This document shows positions 21,628-31,307 of a DNA stretch of 38,527 nt, piece by piece. Below the pieces are notes generated by a model, which was not told the origin of the DNA, made no database searches, and worked only from the letters and a program-made list of their open reading frames with translations. The translations under genes were made by a program, and so were the position numbers. The stretch is from Chara braunii (taxonomy: Eukaryota > Streptophyta > Charophyceae > Charales > Characeae), in NCBI GenBank assembly GCA_003427395.1, contig BFEA01000003.1, positions 9,656,108-9,694,634 of the forward strand, written 5' to 3'. Every line of letters begins with the position of its first letter. The stretch's first letter is position 1.

Positions 21628-22540
21628 TGTTGCTGATACTTAGGCCGTGGAGGTAGCACAGAGTGGCTACGGACTGCGAGCCTGGCACTGCGTCGTGGTA
21701 GTGCCCCGGTGTCTTGTTCCGTTGACATCAGTATTGTTGATGTGGTACTTGGAAACCTCGGTGGTCACAAAGTACGGGGAGGGGAGGGAGGGTGGGAACA
21801 GGGTAGAACAGAACAATCAATCAACATACAGTCCCCTATCCCAATGTGGATTGGACTCCTAATCAAAGAGAAAACAAAAATGAACTTTTCCCCCCCCGAA
21901 CAATTTAATTACGAAAATGATAAATAAATAATAAGGAATAATGAATAATAATTAATCATCAATCAATAAAAGTTAATAATTATCGATAACGAGTTTTAAA
22001 TTGTCGGTAGATTAGGTGTCCGTTGAGATCACCTATGGTCTGGGAGTTCACCGTTGTTGGTGGACTTCTCGGAAGTTGCAGTTTTGGGGTAAACGATTTC
22101 GGACAATCTGCGGACTGAAAAGAAGAATTTTCGGACAATTTGGAAAAGGAAAAACACTCGAATTTTCAAAAAATGTGAAATTTCGGGAATTTCAATCTAA
22201 AATAGTCCGATTTTGAAAAGGCCGAAGTCCGCATTCGGAATTTCAACAATTAGGGGGGGGGGGGGAATTCGCGAAAATTTTGGACCTCAACCCTAATTTT
22301 CCGCGATTTCGCGGAATTTCCGGTTTATGGTTTCCAGACAACGCGAAATTTCCCTAATGCAGAAAACCGAAAAACTTTTATCGCAACCCTAATTCAATAC
22401 CGAATTAAAACAGAATACCGAATTAAAAATAGAAGTTTCCAACTTGAATCTTCGATAGCAATGCATAACAAATTTGGAAAAAGACAATGCTAATTGATTC
22501 CCTAATGAGAATTAGCCCGTGAGCAGATCCACTTAATTGG
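21628..22540 (-). other. E2 5' leader, untranslated, AT-rich with degenerate short repeats
   Basis: No gene. At 22080-22420 the plus strand is made of many variants of GGAATTTC, CGAAATTTC and TTTTCGG, with CCCTAATTTT motifs and a run of 13 G at 22253-22265. The run is probably a replication-slippage product. Confidence 0.6.
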
Positions 22541-22555
22541 TCTGCTCCAATACCA
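22541..22555 (-). other. E2 primer binding site
   Basis: On the minus strand TGGTATTGGAGCAGA starts three bases after the CA end of the 5' LTR. It is the same tRNA-iMet type as in E1, with T at the seventh position. Confidence 0.85.
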
Positions 22556-22558
22556 AAC

Positions 22559-23684
22559 TGTTGCATACTAGTGAATCCTTCACCAAGTATGGGCAGAACC
22601 AAAGATCAACCAATATAGGATGAGCATGTATATAGCGGAAGTCTGGGAAATGGATTGACTCGCATAAACTGAACTCACCCAAACATCACTCAACACACAA
22701 GCAATCGTGAGATGATGGGGTCTGAAGCCATACATAGACGATGCTTCATGCCCCATCAACCATACACAGATGAATGGTGGGAGGAGAGACGATGGAGGGG
22801 GGAGATATGGACAGCGCCAGATGCCACCGAGATAGAATCCAGAAGGTCACCGATATGGTAGCCCAAAATGTCATCGAACAAAGTCAGAATGTCATGGACA
22901 TAAGTCACCAATGTCAGAGGTAGAGAATCCTCATGTAACCGATGTCCGATCTATGATGCCGCCAGGCATCAATCCCAATTGTCTCCAACGTCTCGAATCC
23001 GGTAAGTATCACAACCTCCTACCACCGAAGTCCAACCACTGATCTTTGTCCAACTCATATGAATAGTCTCCAGTCTGAAGAAGAAGGAGAAGAAGAAGTT
23101 TGAAGAAGAAGAAGACTGAGAGGGGAGGCAGAGAGTCGGGGGAGATGGCGAGTAGCCTCAGGCTTAACGTGCGTCTACAAGATGGCGCCTTGGCTGATGC
23201 GGGAGCTGGGCTGCGCCGCTGGGAGCTATGGCGGTCGCGGTACTCCAGGTAAGTCTCCCTCCTCGCGCCCCTCTGCTGCAATGCGCTAAACTTAGTGCTG
23301 CAGCTCCAACCGCTGCGTTGAACCAAGAATAGCGCAGCTTGGTGCCTCTTGTCGTACTGCCTCTCCAACCTGCTAGAATGGTCGCTGGACTGGCCTAAGT
23401 ACCGTTCGGCGACTGGTCGGCCTCTATGCTGCCTTCTTGAGCTGCGATCCGAATCGTCCACAATGATGGTTCAGATCAGACCGGCGGGCGGCAGCCTCAA
23501 GGACGCCGCCAGGCCCAAACGGTAATATCGTTTGGGCTGACCCTGATCTACTATAGGCGCCAACCGGTGGCCTCAAGGGCCTACCGAGAGAAAAAAGGTC
23601 CGGCCTTGGTGGGGCCGGCCTAGGTACCCCCCACCCGGTAGTGTCGGGCCTACAAGGGCCCGTGTGAAGTCGCAGTATGTAACA
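22559..23684 (-). repeat. E2 5' LTR (1126 bp)
   Basis: TGTTGCATAC ... GTATGTAACA on the plus strand, followed by the GTGCA duplication and preceded by the primer site. Homologous to 14782-15976. Confidence 0.95.
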
Positions 23685-23689
23685 GTGCA
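23685..23689. repeat. Target site duplication of E2, right copy (GTGCA)
   Basis: See the left copy at 14777-14781. Each copy lies at the same codon position of the ADALSRR linker of E3 pol. Confidence 0.92.
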
Positions 23690-25017
23690 TCAGCCACTTT
23701 ATTGTCCTCTCCCTTGATTGGATCAAGTTGATAGTCATACGTATCTATCACTTAAATCCACCGCTTAACTGCGTAAAAGAGTACAGGTTGTGTCTTAATA
23801 CAACACAAAGTCTCATGGTCAGATCTCAAGTAGAAGAATTTTCCTAGGAGGTACTGTCTCCAATGGACCAGCGCTCTATAGAGGGCATAGAGCTCATGGT
23901 CATACGTGGACTTTGCTAGCTTTTGAGACGGCATCTTCTTACTCATATACCCGATGGGTCTCAACTTTGGCCCCTCCTTTTGCGCAAGGACCACGCCTAT
24001 GCCATATTGGCTGACGTTTGTGGTCACAACAAATGGCTTAGCAGGATCCGGAAGTTTGAGAACCTCGTAGTGTGCTAGAGCATACTTCAATTGCTTGAAG
24101 CTTGCCTCACACTCCTCAGTCCACTCCCAAGGGTGTCAAGTCGAGTTAGATCCATTAATGGGGAAGCTATAGCACTATAGTTTTTAACAAACGGGCGATA
24201 ATAACCCGTCATCCCCCAAAACGATCGGACCTCAATAACAGTCGGAGGTTTGGGCCAATCTCGTATGCTGGTCACTTTGGCATCGTCCGGCCTCAACTCA
24301 TCCGCGGAGATTCCATGACCCAAGTACAAGATCTTGGTGCGACCAAACTCGCATTTCTTCAAGTTTACCTTGTACTGGTGCTGTCTTAGGAGTCCTAGCA
24401 CTATTTTCAAGTGCTCAGCGTGCTCCTCTACAGTCTTACTAAAGATCACGATATCCTCGAGATACACGACGATAAACTTGTCTAAGTATTCATGAAATAT
24501 CCTATTCATGGTGTGCAGGGATGTCCCAGGGGCATTGCATAGGCCAAAGGGCATCACCACAAACGCGTACAGACCATACCTAGTGTGAAAGGTGGTTTTG
24601 TGCTGGTCCTCAGGTCTAATGGCAATTTGATGGTATCCGGACTTCAGATCTATCTTTGTGAAGTACCGACATCCCTGCACTATATCCAATAAGTCATCGA
24701 TGCGGGGTAGGGGCTCCGCGTTCTTAACGGTGATGGCATTGAGGCCCCTATAGTCAATGCACATCCTTAAGGTACCTCCCTTCTTAGGGCAAATAAGACT
24801 GGCGCACCGTAAGGGGAGGTACTAGGCCGAATCCATCCCTTTTATGTGAGCTCCTTGAGCTGGCGGCGAAGCTCATCCAATTCCACAGGAGACATCTTAG
24901 AGATTCGTCCTCTAGGCACCTTAGCACCTGGGACAACCTCTATCGCATGGACTACCTCCCTTTCCACCACACCTGTGGGCTCCTAAAAAAGGTCGGAATA
25001 TTGTGCGACGACTGATT
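23690..25017 (-). pseudogene. E3 reverse transcriptase and RNase H, catalytic residues altered
   Basis: Segments 25017-24765 (broken frame), 24764-24087 and 24090-23690 give [65 protein letters not shown], then YLED at 24453-24464 where YLDD is expected, LYLGHGIS and SFWGMTGYYRPFV. A frameshift near 24090 leads to RNase H with TTNVSQYGIGVVLA (first Asp is Asn), YDHELYALYRALVHW (Glu present) and LRSDHETLC (Asp present). A stop (TAA) follows RWI at about 23752. Loss of one RT and one RNase H catalytic carboxylate shows decay beyond simple frame breaks. Confidence 0.92.
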
Positions 25018-25590
25018 CTATCTCTGGGGTGTTTTTATGGCCTCCCCTTTCTCAGAGACAAAGACTAGATACATGCCCTCCTCGTGATTCAGCTTATAGT
25101 AGTTATAGAAAGAGGAGACACACATGCAGCCGTACTTTTCCACTAGACTGCTAGCTTTGAACTTGTGCAGTCTAACGGTTCTACCGTTGGGCAGCTTGTG
25201 TATCAACACCTTTCTATCCCAATCAAACTGAGGTTGAGCAACCTCGAGGTAGTACATGCCTAGCAGCATATCGAAGGGCAGTTCGTCGCTAACGAGGAAT
25301 GAGATTTTGTGTCTCACTTCCCCTCCTCCATAAGAGAAGGGACAAACTACGTCCTTGACATAGTCTTTTACTACCATTTGGTGCTTGTTGGCTAGTGTAG
25401 AAGCTACAGTTCTGCTAAGCCACTGCACTTGGTCCCCTAAGCGCAGTTTGTCCACACAAGCACAACTAATGAAATTCTATGTAGAGCCTATGTCTGCGAA
25501 GGCACCCACTTTGCGGCCACGTACATTGACTTCTACCACAAAATGTTCACCCTTACAACCTCTACTGATCATCGCCTAAAAGTCTCTGGG
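25018..25590 (-). pseudogene. E3 protease region, active site D-I-G with adjacent stop
   Basis: The active-site segment reads VGAFADIGST, then TAG at 25477-25479, then NFIS. The catalytic Asp codon is at 25492-25494 and is followed by Ile, as in E1. Downstream are DKLRLGDQVQWLSRTV and ELPFDMLLGMYYLEVAQPQFDWDRKVL, the LGM(D)-type motif. The frame ends with a stop at 25018. Other stops lie upstream (about 25577). Confidence 0.85.
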
Positions 25591-25769
25591 GTCCTTCCCT
25601 GACCACTCAGTCTATAACTCTTCTAGGAACTCAAACGCATCTCTCAAACAGAGCGTCAATGAGTCTGAATGTGTCTGTGGGGCAATGTATGGGTCACTAG
25701 CCTTGGCCAACGCCTGAAGTGGGAAAGGCAACATTACCACTTCAGCACAAGTAAGAGCGGCTAACACTC

Positions 25770-26147
25770 CTACTGGCCCGAGGTGTTTCCCTGCGAAGTG
25801 CTCGCAGAAGCATTGTCAGGGTTCGAGGATAAGCCCACTACCGTTGGAGAGACTACCCTCGTGGTGACCTTCTTGCCTCGGCAAGTTCTTGATGTGTGGC
25901 CATAGTTGCTATAGTTCATGCATGTGTCCCTGGCAACTCGGTCCCTCCATACCTCGTAATCTAAACCAAGTTTTACCCATGCGGGTGTTCCTTGGTCGCC
26001 CTGACCCGTAGACCGGCCTACCTTCTTCTTCCCGGTCCCCCCAGCCTTTTCTTTGATAGGTGCCACGACTCCCCCATCCGAAGTCTCATTGGCCCCATCA
26101 TGCTCTGTCTCATCCCCAAGATCTGAGAAGTCGTCAATTTCAATCAT
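25770..26147 (-). pseudogene. E3 nucleocapsid with damaged CCHC knuckle
   Basis: A 125-aa frame: acidic N-terminus (DDFSDLGDETEHD), basic Gly/Lys middle (KEKAGGTGKKKVGRS), then CMNYSNYGHTSRTC at about 25897-25938. The expected pattern is C-x2-C-x4-H-x4-C, but the second Cys is Tyr (TAT for TGT). The knuckle would not hold zinc normally. Separated from the gag core by a stop near 26150. Between this frame and the protease (25600-25769) the sense is readable (ACAEVVMLPFPLQALAKASDP) but broken by stops. Confidence 0.8.
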
Positions 26148-26170
26148 CTAACCATCATGGTCGACGAATA

Positions 26171-26782
26171 TTAATTGACGTTTCTTCTTACAGTCCTAGG
26201 TTTCTTCTTCCTACCATCTTCCTGACTTTGATGCGTGGACCCAAGCTTTGCCTCTATATCTAAGGCTTTCTTGCTGAAAGAGGCGAAGTTATGTTGGTCG
26301 ATGTAGACTCCATCCACCAGCTTAGTCTTAACTTCTGCAGGCAGACACCTCAAGTAATCAGTGAGGAGTACCTGCTGGTCGTAGCGCACACCAGGTACCA
26401 CGAGCAGACGTTCTACAGTGTTTGTGCGCTCGCGGACATTTTTGTACCTTTTGGCACAAAGTTTGTTGATCGCGTCGGTGGCCTTCTGAGCCCCTTGAGG
26501 TTCATGCCACCTATTGTACACAGTCCGTACGAAGTCCTCCAATGTTTGGGCCTGGGCCCATGCATCAAAATTGTGACCGTTGCCCTGTTGCTGCACTAAG
26601 CCATTTAACCAACGTGCTGCCGATACTTCTAAAAAGGAGGCCGCAACTATAACTTCCTGCTCTGGCCTGGTGAGCTTGTGCCTCACATAGGTAGGCACAA
26701 TCCTCACCCAGGTATCCAAGTCCTCGTCCTTCTTCCTGTCTCCAGACAAGGGCTTGGGACTCAACAAGGGTATCTTGGGCAT
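26171..26782 (-). pseudogene. E3 gag core (capsid-like)
   Basis: A 203-aa frame: PKPLSGDRKKDEDLDTWVRIV, FLEVSAARWLNGLVQQQ, TLEDFVRTVYNRWHEPQGAQ, DYLRCLPAEVKTKLVDG, FSKKALDIEAKLG. This is the Retrotrans_gag layout (W...V, then F...LR). It ends at a basic tail (RKKKPRTVRR). Only one TAG (just after QPM of the N-terminal frame) separates it from the frame above, so the two were one protein. Confidence 0.85.
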
Positions 26783-26785
26783 CCA

Positions 26786-27703
26786 CTACATAGGTTGGAC
26801 CTGCCCAGGCGATTGCTGCAGTTGCTGCATAGCCACTGATACAGGTTGCTGCGTGCTAACTTGAACCTGTCCAGACAATGGCACTGTAGCTGCCATCGTC
26901 CCCGATGGTACAAAAGAAGAGATAAGAACCGGACCACTAACTACTGGTTGACTACTTGAAAGAGGAATGCCATACATAGGTGAGAAAGAGGGCCCTACAG
27001 GGGACAACGTCACTGAGGGACCCGCGACCGAAGGGGGAGCAACAGTGTAATGAGGTTGTCTCATCATCATAGGACGAGGAGCCTGCAGTGCAGCCAAAAT
27101 TTGTTTCGGGCCTTTCACTAGTTCAGCCAACACTTCCTGCTGAACCACCTGCGTTTTCGCTATGCAAAGCAGCGAGTTATGCAGCGCTTGCGTAGCAGGA
27201 TCAAGTGTTGACTCATCTAATGCTTCTAATTTGCTTAGCTCCTGTCTCCAACTCCCTAGTCTAGCTTTTCTAAGTATAGCCCTTTGCCTTCTCTCCGTTG
27301 CCTCCCTCAGTTGCTTCGGTAACTCATTATGAAGTTCTTCTGCCTGGAGGATCTCATAATCATTTGCTGAGAGTTGAGGTTGTTGGCTGACTTGCGAGCC
27401 AGCAGATTGACTAACCATACCTTGGGTACCCTGACTCGTTTCTGACGAAGAGCCCTTAGACATGGCCTGTGACACTATGGAAGAAGTAGCCATAGTTGTG
27501 CCTGCGCTGACCTCGGTCCTAGGCCTAGCACTAGCTGCGGCTGCTCTTGCTCTCCACAATATCTCCCTTGCCCTGGCTTCCCTTCGCAGCCTCGTATTGT
27601 CTCCTGGACCTAACTCCTGGAAAGTGAGTGGACAACTGAGAGCGGTTCTACGAGTTACCCTGAGGTCTTCGACTAGTTCTTCCCTATTGACAGCTTCACT
27701 CAT
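26786..27703 (-). pseudogene. E3 gag N-terminal region (Gln/Ser/Pro-rich)
   Basis: A 305-aa frame starting at ATG 27701-27703 (MSEAVNREELVEDL). Residues about 30-60 are Arg/Ala-rich and helical. Residues 110-200 carry a charged helical part (LHNELPKQLREATERRQRAI). The rest is low-complexity Gln/Ser/Val/Pro. No known domain is visible. It is in the same frame as the capsid part and stops at a single TAG at about 26786, so it is the N-terminal half of one gag. Confidence 0.75.
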
Positions 27704-28964
27704 GAGCTACAGTGTGTGTAGTCTAAACTAGAACCCAGACTGGATCCTACCTCAGCATGACACACAAACGATTAATGTTTGACTCTAAACTTCGGTAAGC
27801 CTAAGAAGTAGTCAAGTGGTAACCAGCAATCAATGCCAGGTCCTACAAGAAATACTAAATCTATTTTTAGATTACTCTGAAACAGATTGCATGCAACAAG
27901 GATTACTATCTATCTGCAGTTGTTTGTTAGTTGTCTGTCAAGTCCGTAACAACTAAATAATAAAAAATAAGTATAATATTTCCTGCAGAAATGTATGCTA
28001 GATGGTGGTTTATCTGATTAATGCCTCAGCGAACAGTTACCGAAATCCAACCCTCCCCCTGTATCCCTCTTGAGTAGTCACTTTGTGTTGATGTCCTAAG
28101 CATCTGGTTGAGCCGTGTGTCTGAAGGTGTGCAATCCGGCCCACCCTTGTGCCCCAAGTCTACACCGAACCTGCCAGCCCCTGCACCTTATTTATCCTCG
28201 CATGCAACGAGCCTTAAACCCGGTTTGATCTGGCTGATCAAGAGGCAGTTTTAAGGACAGCCCCAAGGTCCTCATGAATTATTTAAGGTCGCAGACAGGA
28301 CGACGATCACAGCCAGAATCAACACCGAGTCCCCGCCAGAAATATTTAAAGACGGTTTGGTAAGCGTCTGTCCAAAGGGCTGGCATGCCCTGCATGACCT
28401 CTATTGCGCAGCAGCAAAACCAAGGACTTGCGGCAAAGCATGCGTGTACTAGTCCCAGCGGGTTGGCATGGTGACTATGACCCGAGTGCTTCATCCAGGG
28501 CCCTTCAGAGGCTTCGCGCGTCTCCCACCGGCTTGCTGCCCAGGAAGAATGTCGACTCTCAAGGTTGAGCGCTCACGACACCTCACATTGAGAGGACTCT
28601 CAAGCCAGAACTCACTTCTCACGGAAAGAAGCAATGAAGAGGGTAGATAAGGAAGAGAGCAACGTACCTCATAATGCTGCCCCCAACCACAAATTTCTCA
28701 CCGGCAACCTGATGTGCATTTATGATGACCGGTCTTTGCCTCGGCACAACCAACAGCAGAATGCAGTTCCATCTCGGCTTAAATGCCACATCAGCGAGCT
28801 CTCATCATCCAGCGTTCACCCCTAATGTCACCACATAGCTTCCCGGCGCGCCCACACGACCCTGGGCCGCCTTCTATTCAACGCCCAAGCCTTATCACTG
28901 CACCACACCTCATGCGAAGCACCGAACAACTATGGCGAAGAACCAATGAAGCGCAGTTCAAACC
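27704..28964 (-). other. E3 5' leader, untranslated
   Basis: A 1.26-kb stretch between the primer site and gag. Only short reading frames occur, without domains. It is longer than the leaders of E1 and E2 (0.94 and 0.91 kb). Confidence 0.6.
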
Positions 28965-28977
28965 GACTCCAATACCA
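28965..28977 (-). other. E3 primer binding site
   Basis: On the minus strand TGGTATTGGAGTC, preceded by a three-base spacer and then CA, the same geometry as E2. It differs from the E2 site only near its 3' end. Confidence 0.72.
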
Positions 28978-28980
28978 AAT

Positions 28981-30060
28981 TGCAAGGTAAATGAGCAGTA
29001 GCGAGATGATAATAACCAGAATGCACAATCACATTGAAGGCCAGATAGTATCGCAGTGTCCGGAAAGCAGAAATGCACCAATATAACACCAATGAAGATT
29101 CGTAACACTGAAAACCAATGTCAATGAGAGCTAGCTCTCGCCACCACCAACATGAGTGTCCAGGCCCTATCTTCCTACTTGGCGCTTGGCGCCCAGCCTA
29201 CTTCCTACACAGCTATAATCTGCCTGCTAATTGACAATGCAACTGTTGACGCCAGCAGCTCACGAAGTACTTGAAGATGTCGCCCAAATGCAGACCATTG
29301 CCAATACCAGGTATGTACCCTCACATCATCATCATCATCATCGTTCTCTCCCTCCCCTGACTTACTCCCACGTCTTGCCCCTGTACACCCGAAGACCAGT
29401 CCAAGCCCATCCAGCTATGGAGGCTGGGCTATGGCGCTGCCCTCAGCAGCGCCCTGCTCCCTGCTCCCTGCATGACCGCACGCGCTAGCACCTTGCCTCT
29501 CAGTGCCAGCAGCAGCCCACGAGCGTCCGCTCCAGCAGCGTTGCCGCCAGCATGCAAGTGCTGAACGAGGCTCCAGGCAGCAAGCTCTTTCCTATATGGA
29601 AAGAGCCTGCCTGCCTTCGGAGCCTGGCCCAGAAGCTTCCGGTAGGCCCCAGGATGCTGCACCTCTGTTGCAGCTACTGGGCCTCATTCGGTTGGGCCTC
29701 CCAATTGTCTGTGTATGAGCCTGCGATTCTCGTCCAGGGCCTGCATCATTTTGGAAAGGCCTGGAAGGCCGTGGAATGTCTCTCTGCTCGGCCTGTGTTT
29801 CCCTCAACCAACTGGCGCGACGAAAACTGCCTGGACCCCAAATACGATATTGACAGCTTAGGGCCTCTCGTGATTTGTTAGGCCCGCCTTCACTTAGGGC
29901 GGGCGCATCTGCTGCAAGAGGCCCCTTAGGCCTGCTGAGGACCCAGATCCTCGCATTTTTTTCTAAATTCACGAAAGTGGACTTGGTCAAAATGTCATTG
30001 CTCATTGAGTGAGAAAGTGGTTATCTCACTTTGTCCATCTGATGTACCTCAACGTAAAGT
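28981..30060 (-). repeat. Probable E3 5' LTR region (right end not determined)
   Basis: An LTR must begin at 28981 (TGCAAGGTAA) if the primer site is right. The stretch is gene-free and, at 29640-29940, rich in GGCCT/AGGCC like the matching part of the E2 LTR. The partner LTR is missing, so the boundary cannot be read. An open frame at 30005-29592 on the minus strand (137 aa) has no domain and is treated as chance. Confidence 0.4.
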
Positions 30061-30065
30061 ACCGA

Positions 30066-30110
30066 GATCAGATCATCGGATGAGTTACCACAACACCCGA
30101 TGATCTGATC
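30066..30110. repeat. Perfect 14-bp inverted repeat
   Basis: GATCAGATCATCGG at 30066-30079 and CCGATGATCTGATC at 30097-30110, with a 17-base loop. Function unknown. Confidence 0.85.
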
Positions 30111-30867
30111 ATCTGATGTCATGGGAACAAAAAAACACTTAAAAATGCTGTTTTTTGGTCAACTGGTTGTTCTCCTGCCTCAAGTGGACTAGCAGACTGC
30201 TCGGCTGCATCCCCAAGGCCCCATGCGGCGCCATCCTCCTCTCCCTTACTCGTGTTAGCTGTCTCTTCCTTCCTTTCTCTTTTCCTCCTGATTTGGTCTC
30301 AGAACATACTCGGTCAACAATATTTCTTCTATAAGAACAAGTGGACCCGCCGCCCCCCCACAGATTGGAGAAGAGGTAGAGGCTCCGTGGTCAAGGTGGG
30401 CCGAGTAAAAGGAGGAAAACAGGAAGAGACGACTGGCGCCCAAAAGCAGCATCAGCAGGATATAGTTGTTAGACACACAGTCACACAAAGCAGTTTGCAG
30501 GCAAATATCAGCATTCCATTTTCTGCACAACCAAGTCATCAAAGTCTTCAGCCCGCTATAAGCTGAAGCGGGCAAGGGAACAAGAATGGGAAAACAAGCC
30601 CTCTCCACTGCTCATGAAGATGATAGAAGTCAATTAGAAGTCAATTGGAAGTCAATTAGACGTCAATTAGAAGTCAATCAGTAACCATATATTGAGTAGC
30701 CTGAATGTCAAGGTAGCTTATCTCCTGCTCGCCAGGTAAAGAAGTCCCCTGGGTCACACTTGAACTTCCGGAGGTCCTCTTGCACAAATGCCCTTCACCC
30801 TTCTCAACTTCACCTCCTTGCCCCAGCACACTGCTCCCCTCTTCTCACCAATCCTAATCCACCTCTG
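30111..30867. other. No recognised feature
   Basis: Non-coding by appearance. Near 30628-30680 there is a short tandem array of AGTCAATTAGA-like units (about 11 bp, five imperfect copies). Opposite-strand open frames of about 105-117 aa at 30252-30608 show no domain. Confidence 0.5.
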
Positions 30868-31080
30868 AGCCCTAATCCGAGGTAGAAAACACTCGAATAC
30901 CTCTCCGAATTAGGCAGGGCAGTCCGGAAGTCACTCGGCACCTTAATACCTCTTGCCAAGCCCTGATCCGATGTATATAGTACCCAACACCTGTCGGATT
31001 AGGGCTGAAGTGGTAGCAAAGAAACTCGCCACCTTAATCGAACCTCACCAGGCCGCCTAATTATCTCCGCATTAGGTTTA
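30868..31080. repeat. Cluster of AGCCCTAATCCGA-type inverted repeats
   Basis: AGCCCTAATCCGA occurs at 30868-30880, AGCCCTGATCCGA at 30959-30971, and its complement TCGGATTAGGGCT at 30994-31006. The second and third form a 13-bp stem with one mismatch around a 22-base loop. Further partial forms (CCGAATTAGGC at about 30905, CCGCATTAGG at about 31067) are present. Confidence 0.72.
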
Positions 31081-31118
31081 GGGCTGCTTGAGCACCTAAC
31101 TCCAGCAAGTAACGTCTA

Positions 31119-31130
31119 GCTCCGGTACCA
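31119..31130 (-). other. Isolated PBS-like site
   Basis: On the minus strand TGGTACCGGAGC follows a CA and a two-base spacer, the same geometry as the three primer sites in the window, with two differences from the E1 site. It may mark the remains of a further LTR element whose LTR would start at 31133 (TGTCATGCG). No coding remains were found. Confidence 0.35.
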
Positions 31131-31205
31131 ATTGTCATGCGTCCTACTGCATCCATAATGCAAAACTCAAATGTGAAAAAGTGCAAGGCTTCCTGAACTC
31201 AAAAG

Positions 31206-31216
31206 AAGAAGTGGAG
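31206..31216. repeat. Target site duplication of the U6 retrocopy, left
   Basis: AAGAAGTGGAG; an identical copy is at 31308-31318. Confidence 0.82.
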
Positions 31217-31307
31217 GTCATTCGGGATATCTGTTAAAATTGAAATGATACGGAGAAGATTAGCATGGCCCCTGCGTAATGAAAAATTAAAAAAAAGCGT
31301 AAAAGAA
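31217..31307 (+). pseudogene. U6 snRNA retropseudogene
   Basis: The sequence begins with GTCATTCGGGATATCTG, matching the 5' end of U6, and holds the almost invariant central block GAAGATTAGCATGGCCCCTG. The ACAGAGA box is changed to ACGGAGA. After CCTGCG the sequence diverges and ends in an A-rich tail (AATTAAAAAAAAGCGTAAAAGAA), so the 3' stem is lost. An 11-bp direct repeat lies exactly at both ends. This is a retroposed copy made by LINE-type machinery. No plant-type upstream element or TATA box at the usual distance is visible. Confidence 0.9.

Larger units (their letters stand above)
14782..23684 (-). mobile_element. Ty3/gypsy LTR retrotransposon E2, structurally complete, nested in E3
   Basis: An 8.9-kb element on the minus strand. 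LTRs at 22559-23684 (5') and 14782-15976 (3') start TGTTGCATAC and end GTATGTAACA on the plus strand, near-perfect inverted ends. PBS, gag, nucleocapsid, protease, RT, RNase H, integrase, chromodomain-like tail and PPT follow in order. GTGCA flanks both ends. In the first 290 aligned LTR bases I count about 11 differences, nearly all transitions, so the insertion is moderately old. All genes carry stops or frameshifts. Confidence 0.96.
23685..28980 (-). mobile_element. Ty3/gypsy retrotransposon E3, 5' half; 3' half at 13135-14781
   Basis: Minus-strand order from the right: primer site, long leader, gag, knuckle, protease, RT, RNase H. It is cut at the RNase H-integrase linker by E2. The two halves share orientation and meet at the same linker codon when E2 and one GTGCA are left out of account. 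A 5' LTR should start at 28981; no 3' LTR remains, since the LINE follows the integrase stop directly. Confidence 0.93.

Noticed and set aside
29592-30005. 137-aa minus-strand open frame
   Set aside because: GC-rich GGCC-repeat DNA, no recognisable domain, likely LTR.
31217-31290. Functional U6 snRNA gene
   Set aside because: ACAGAGA box mutated, 3' stem absent, no upstream promoter elements seen, flanked by target duplications.
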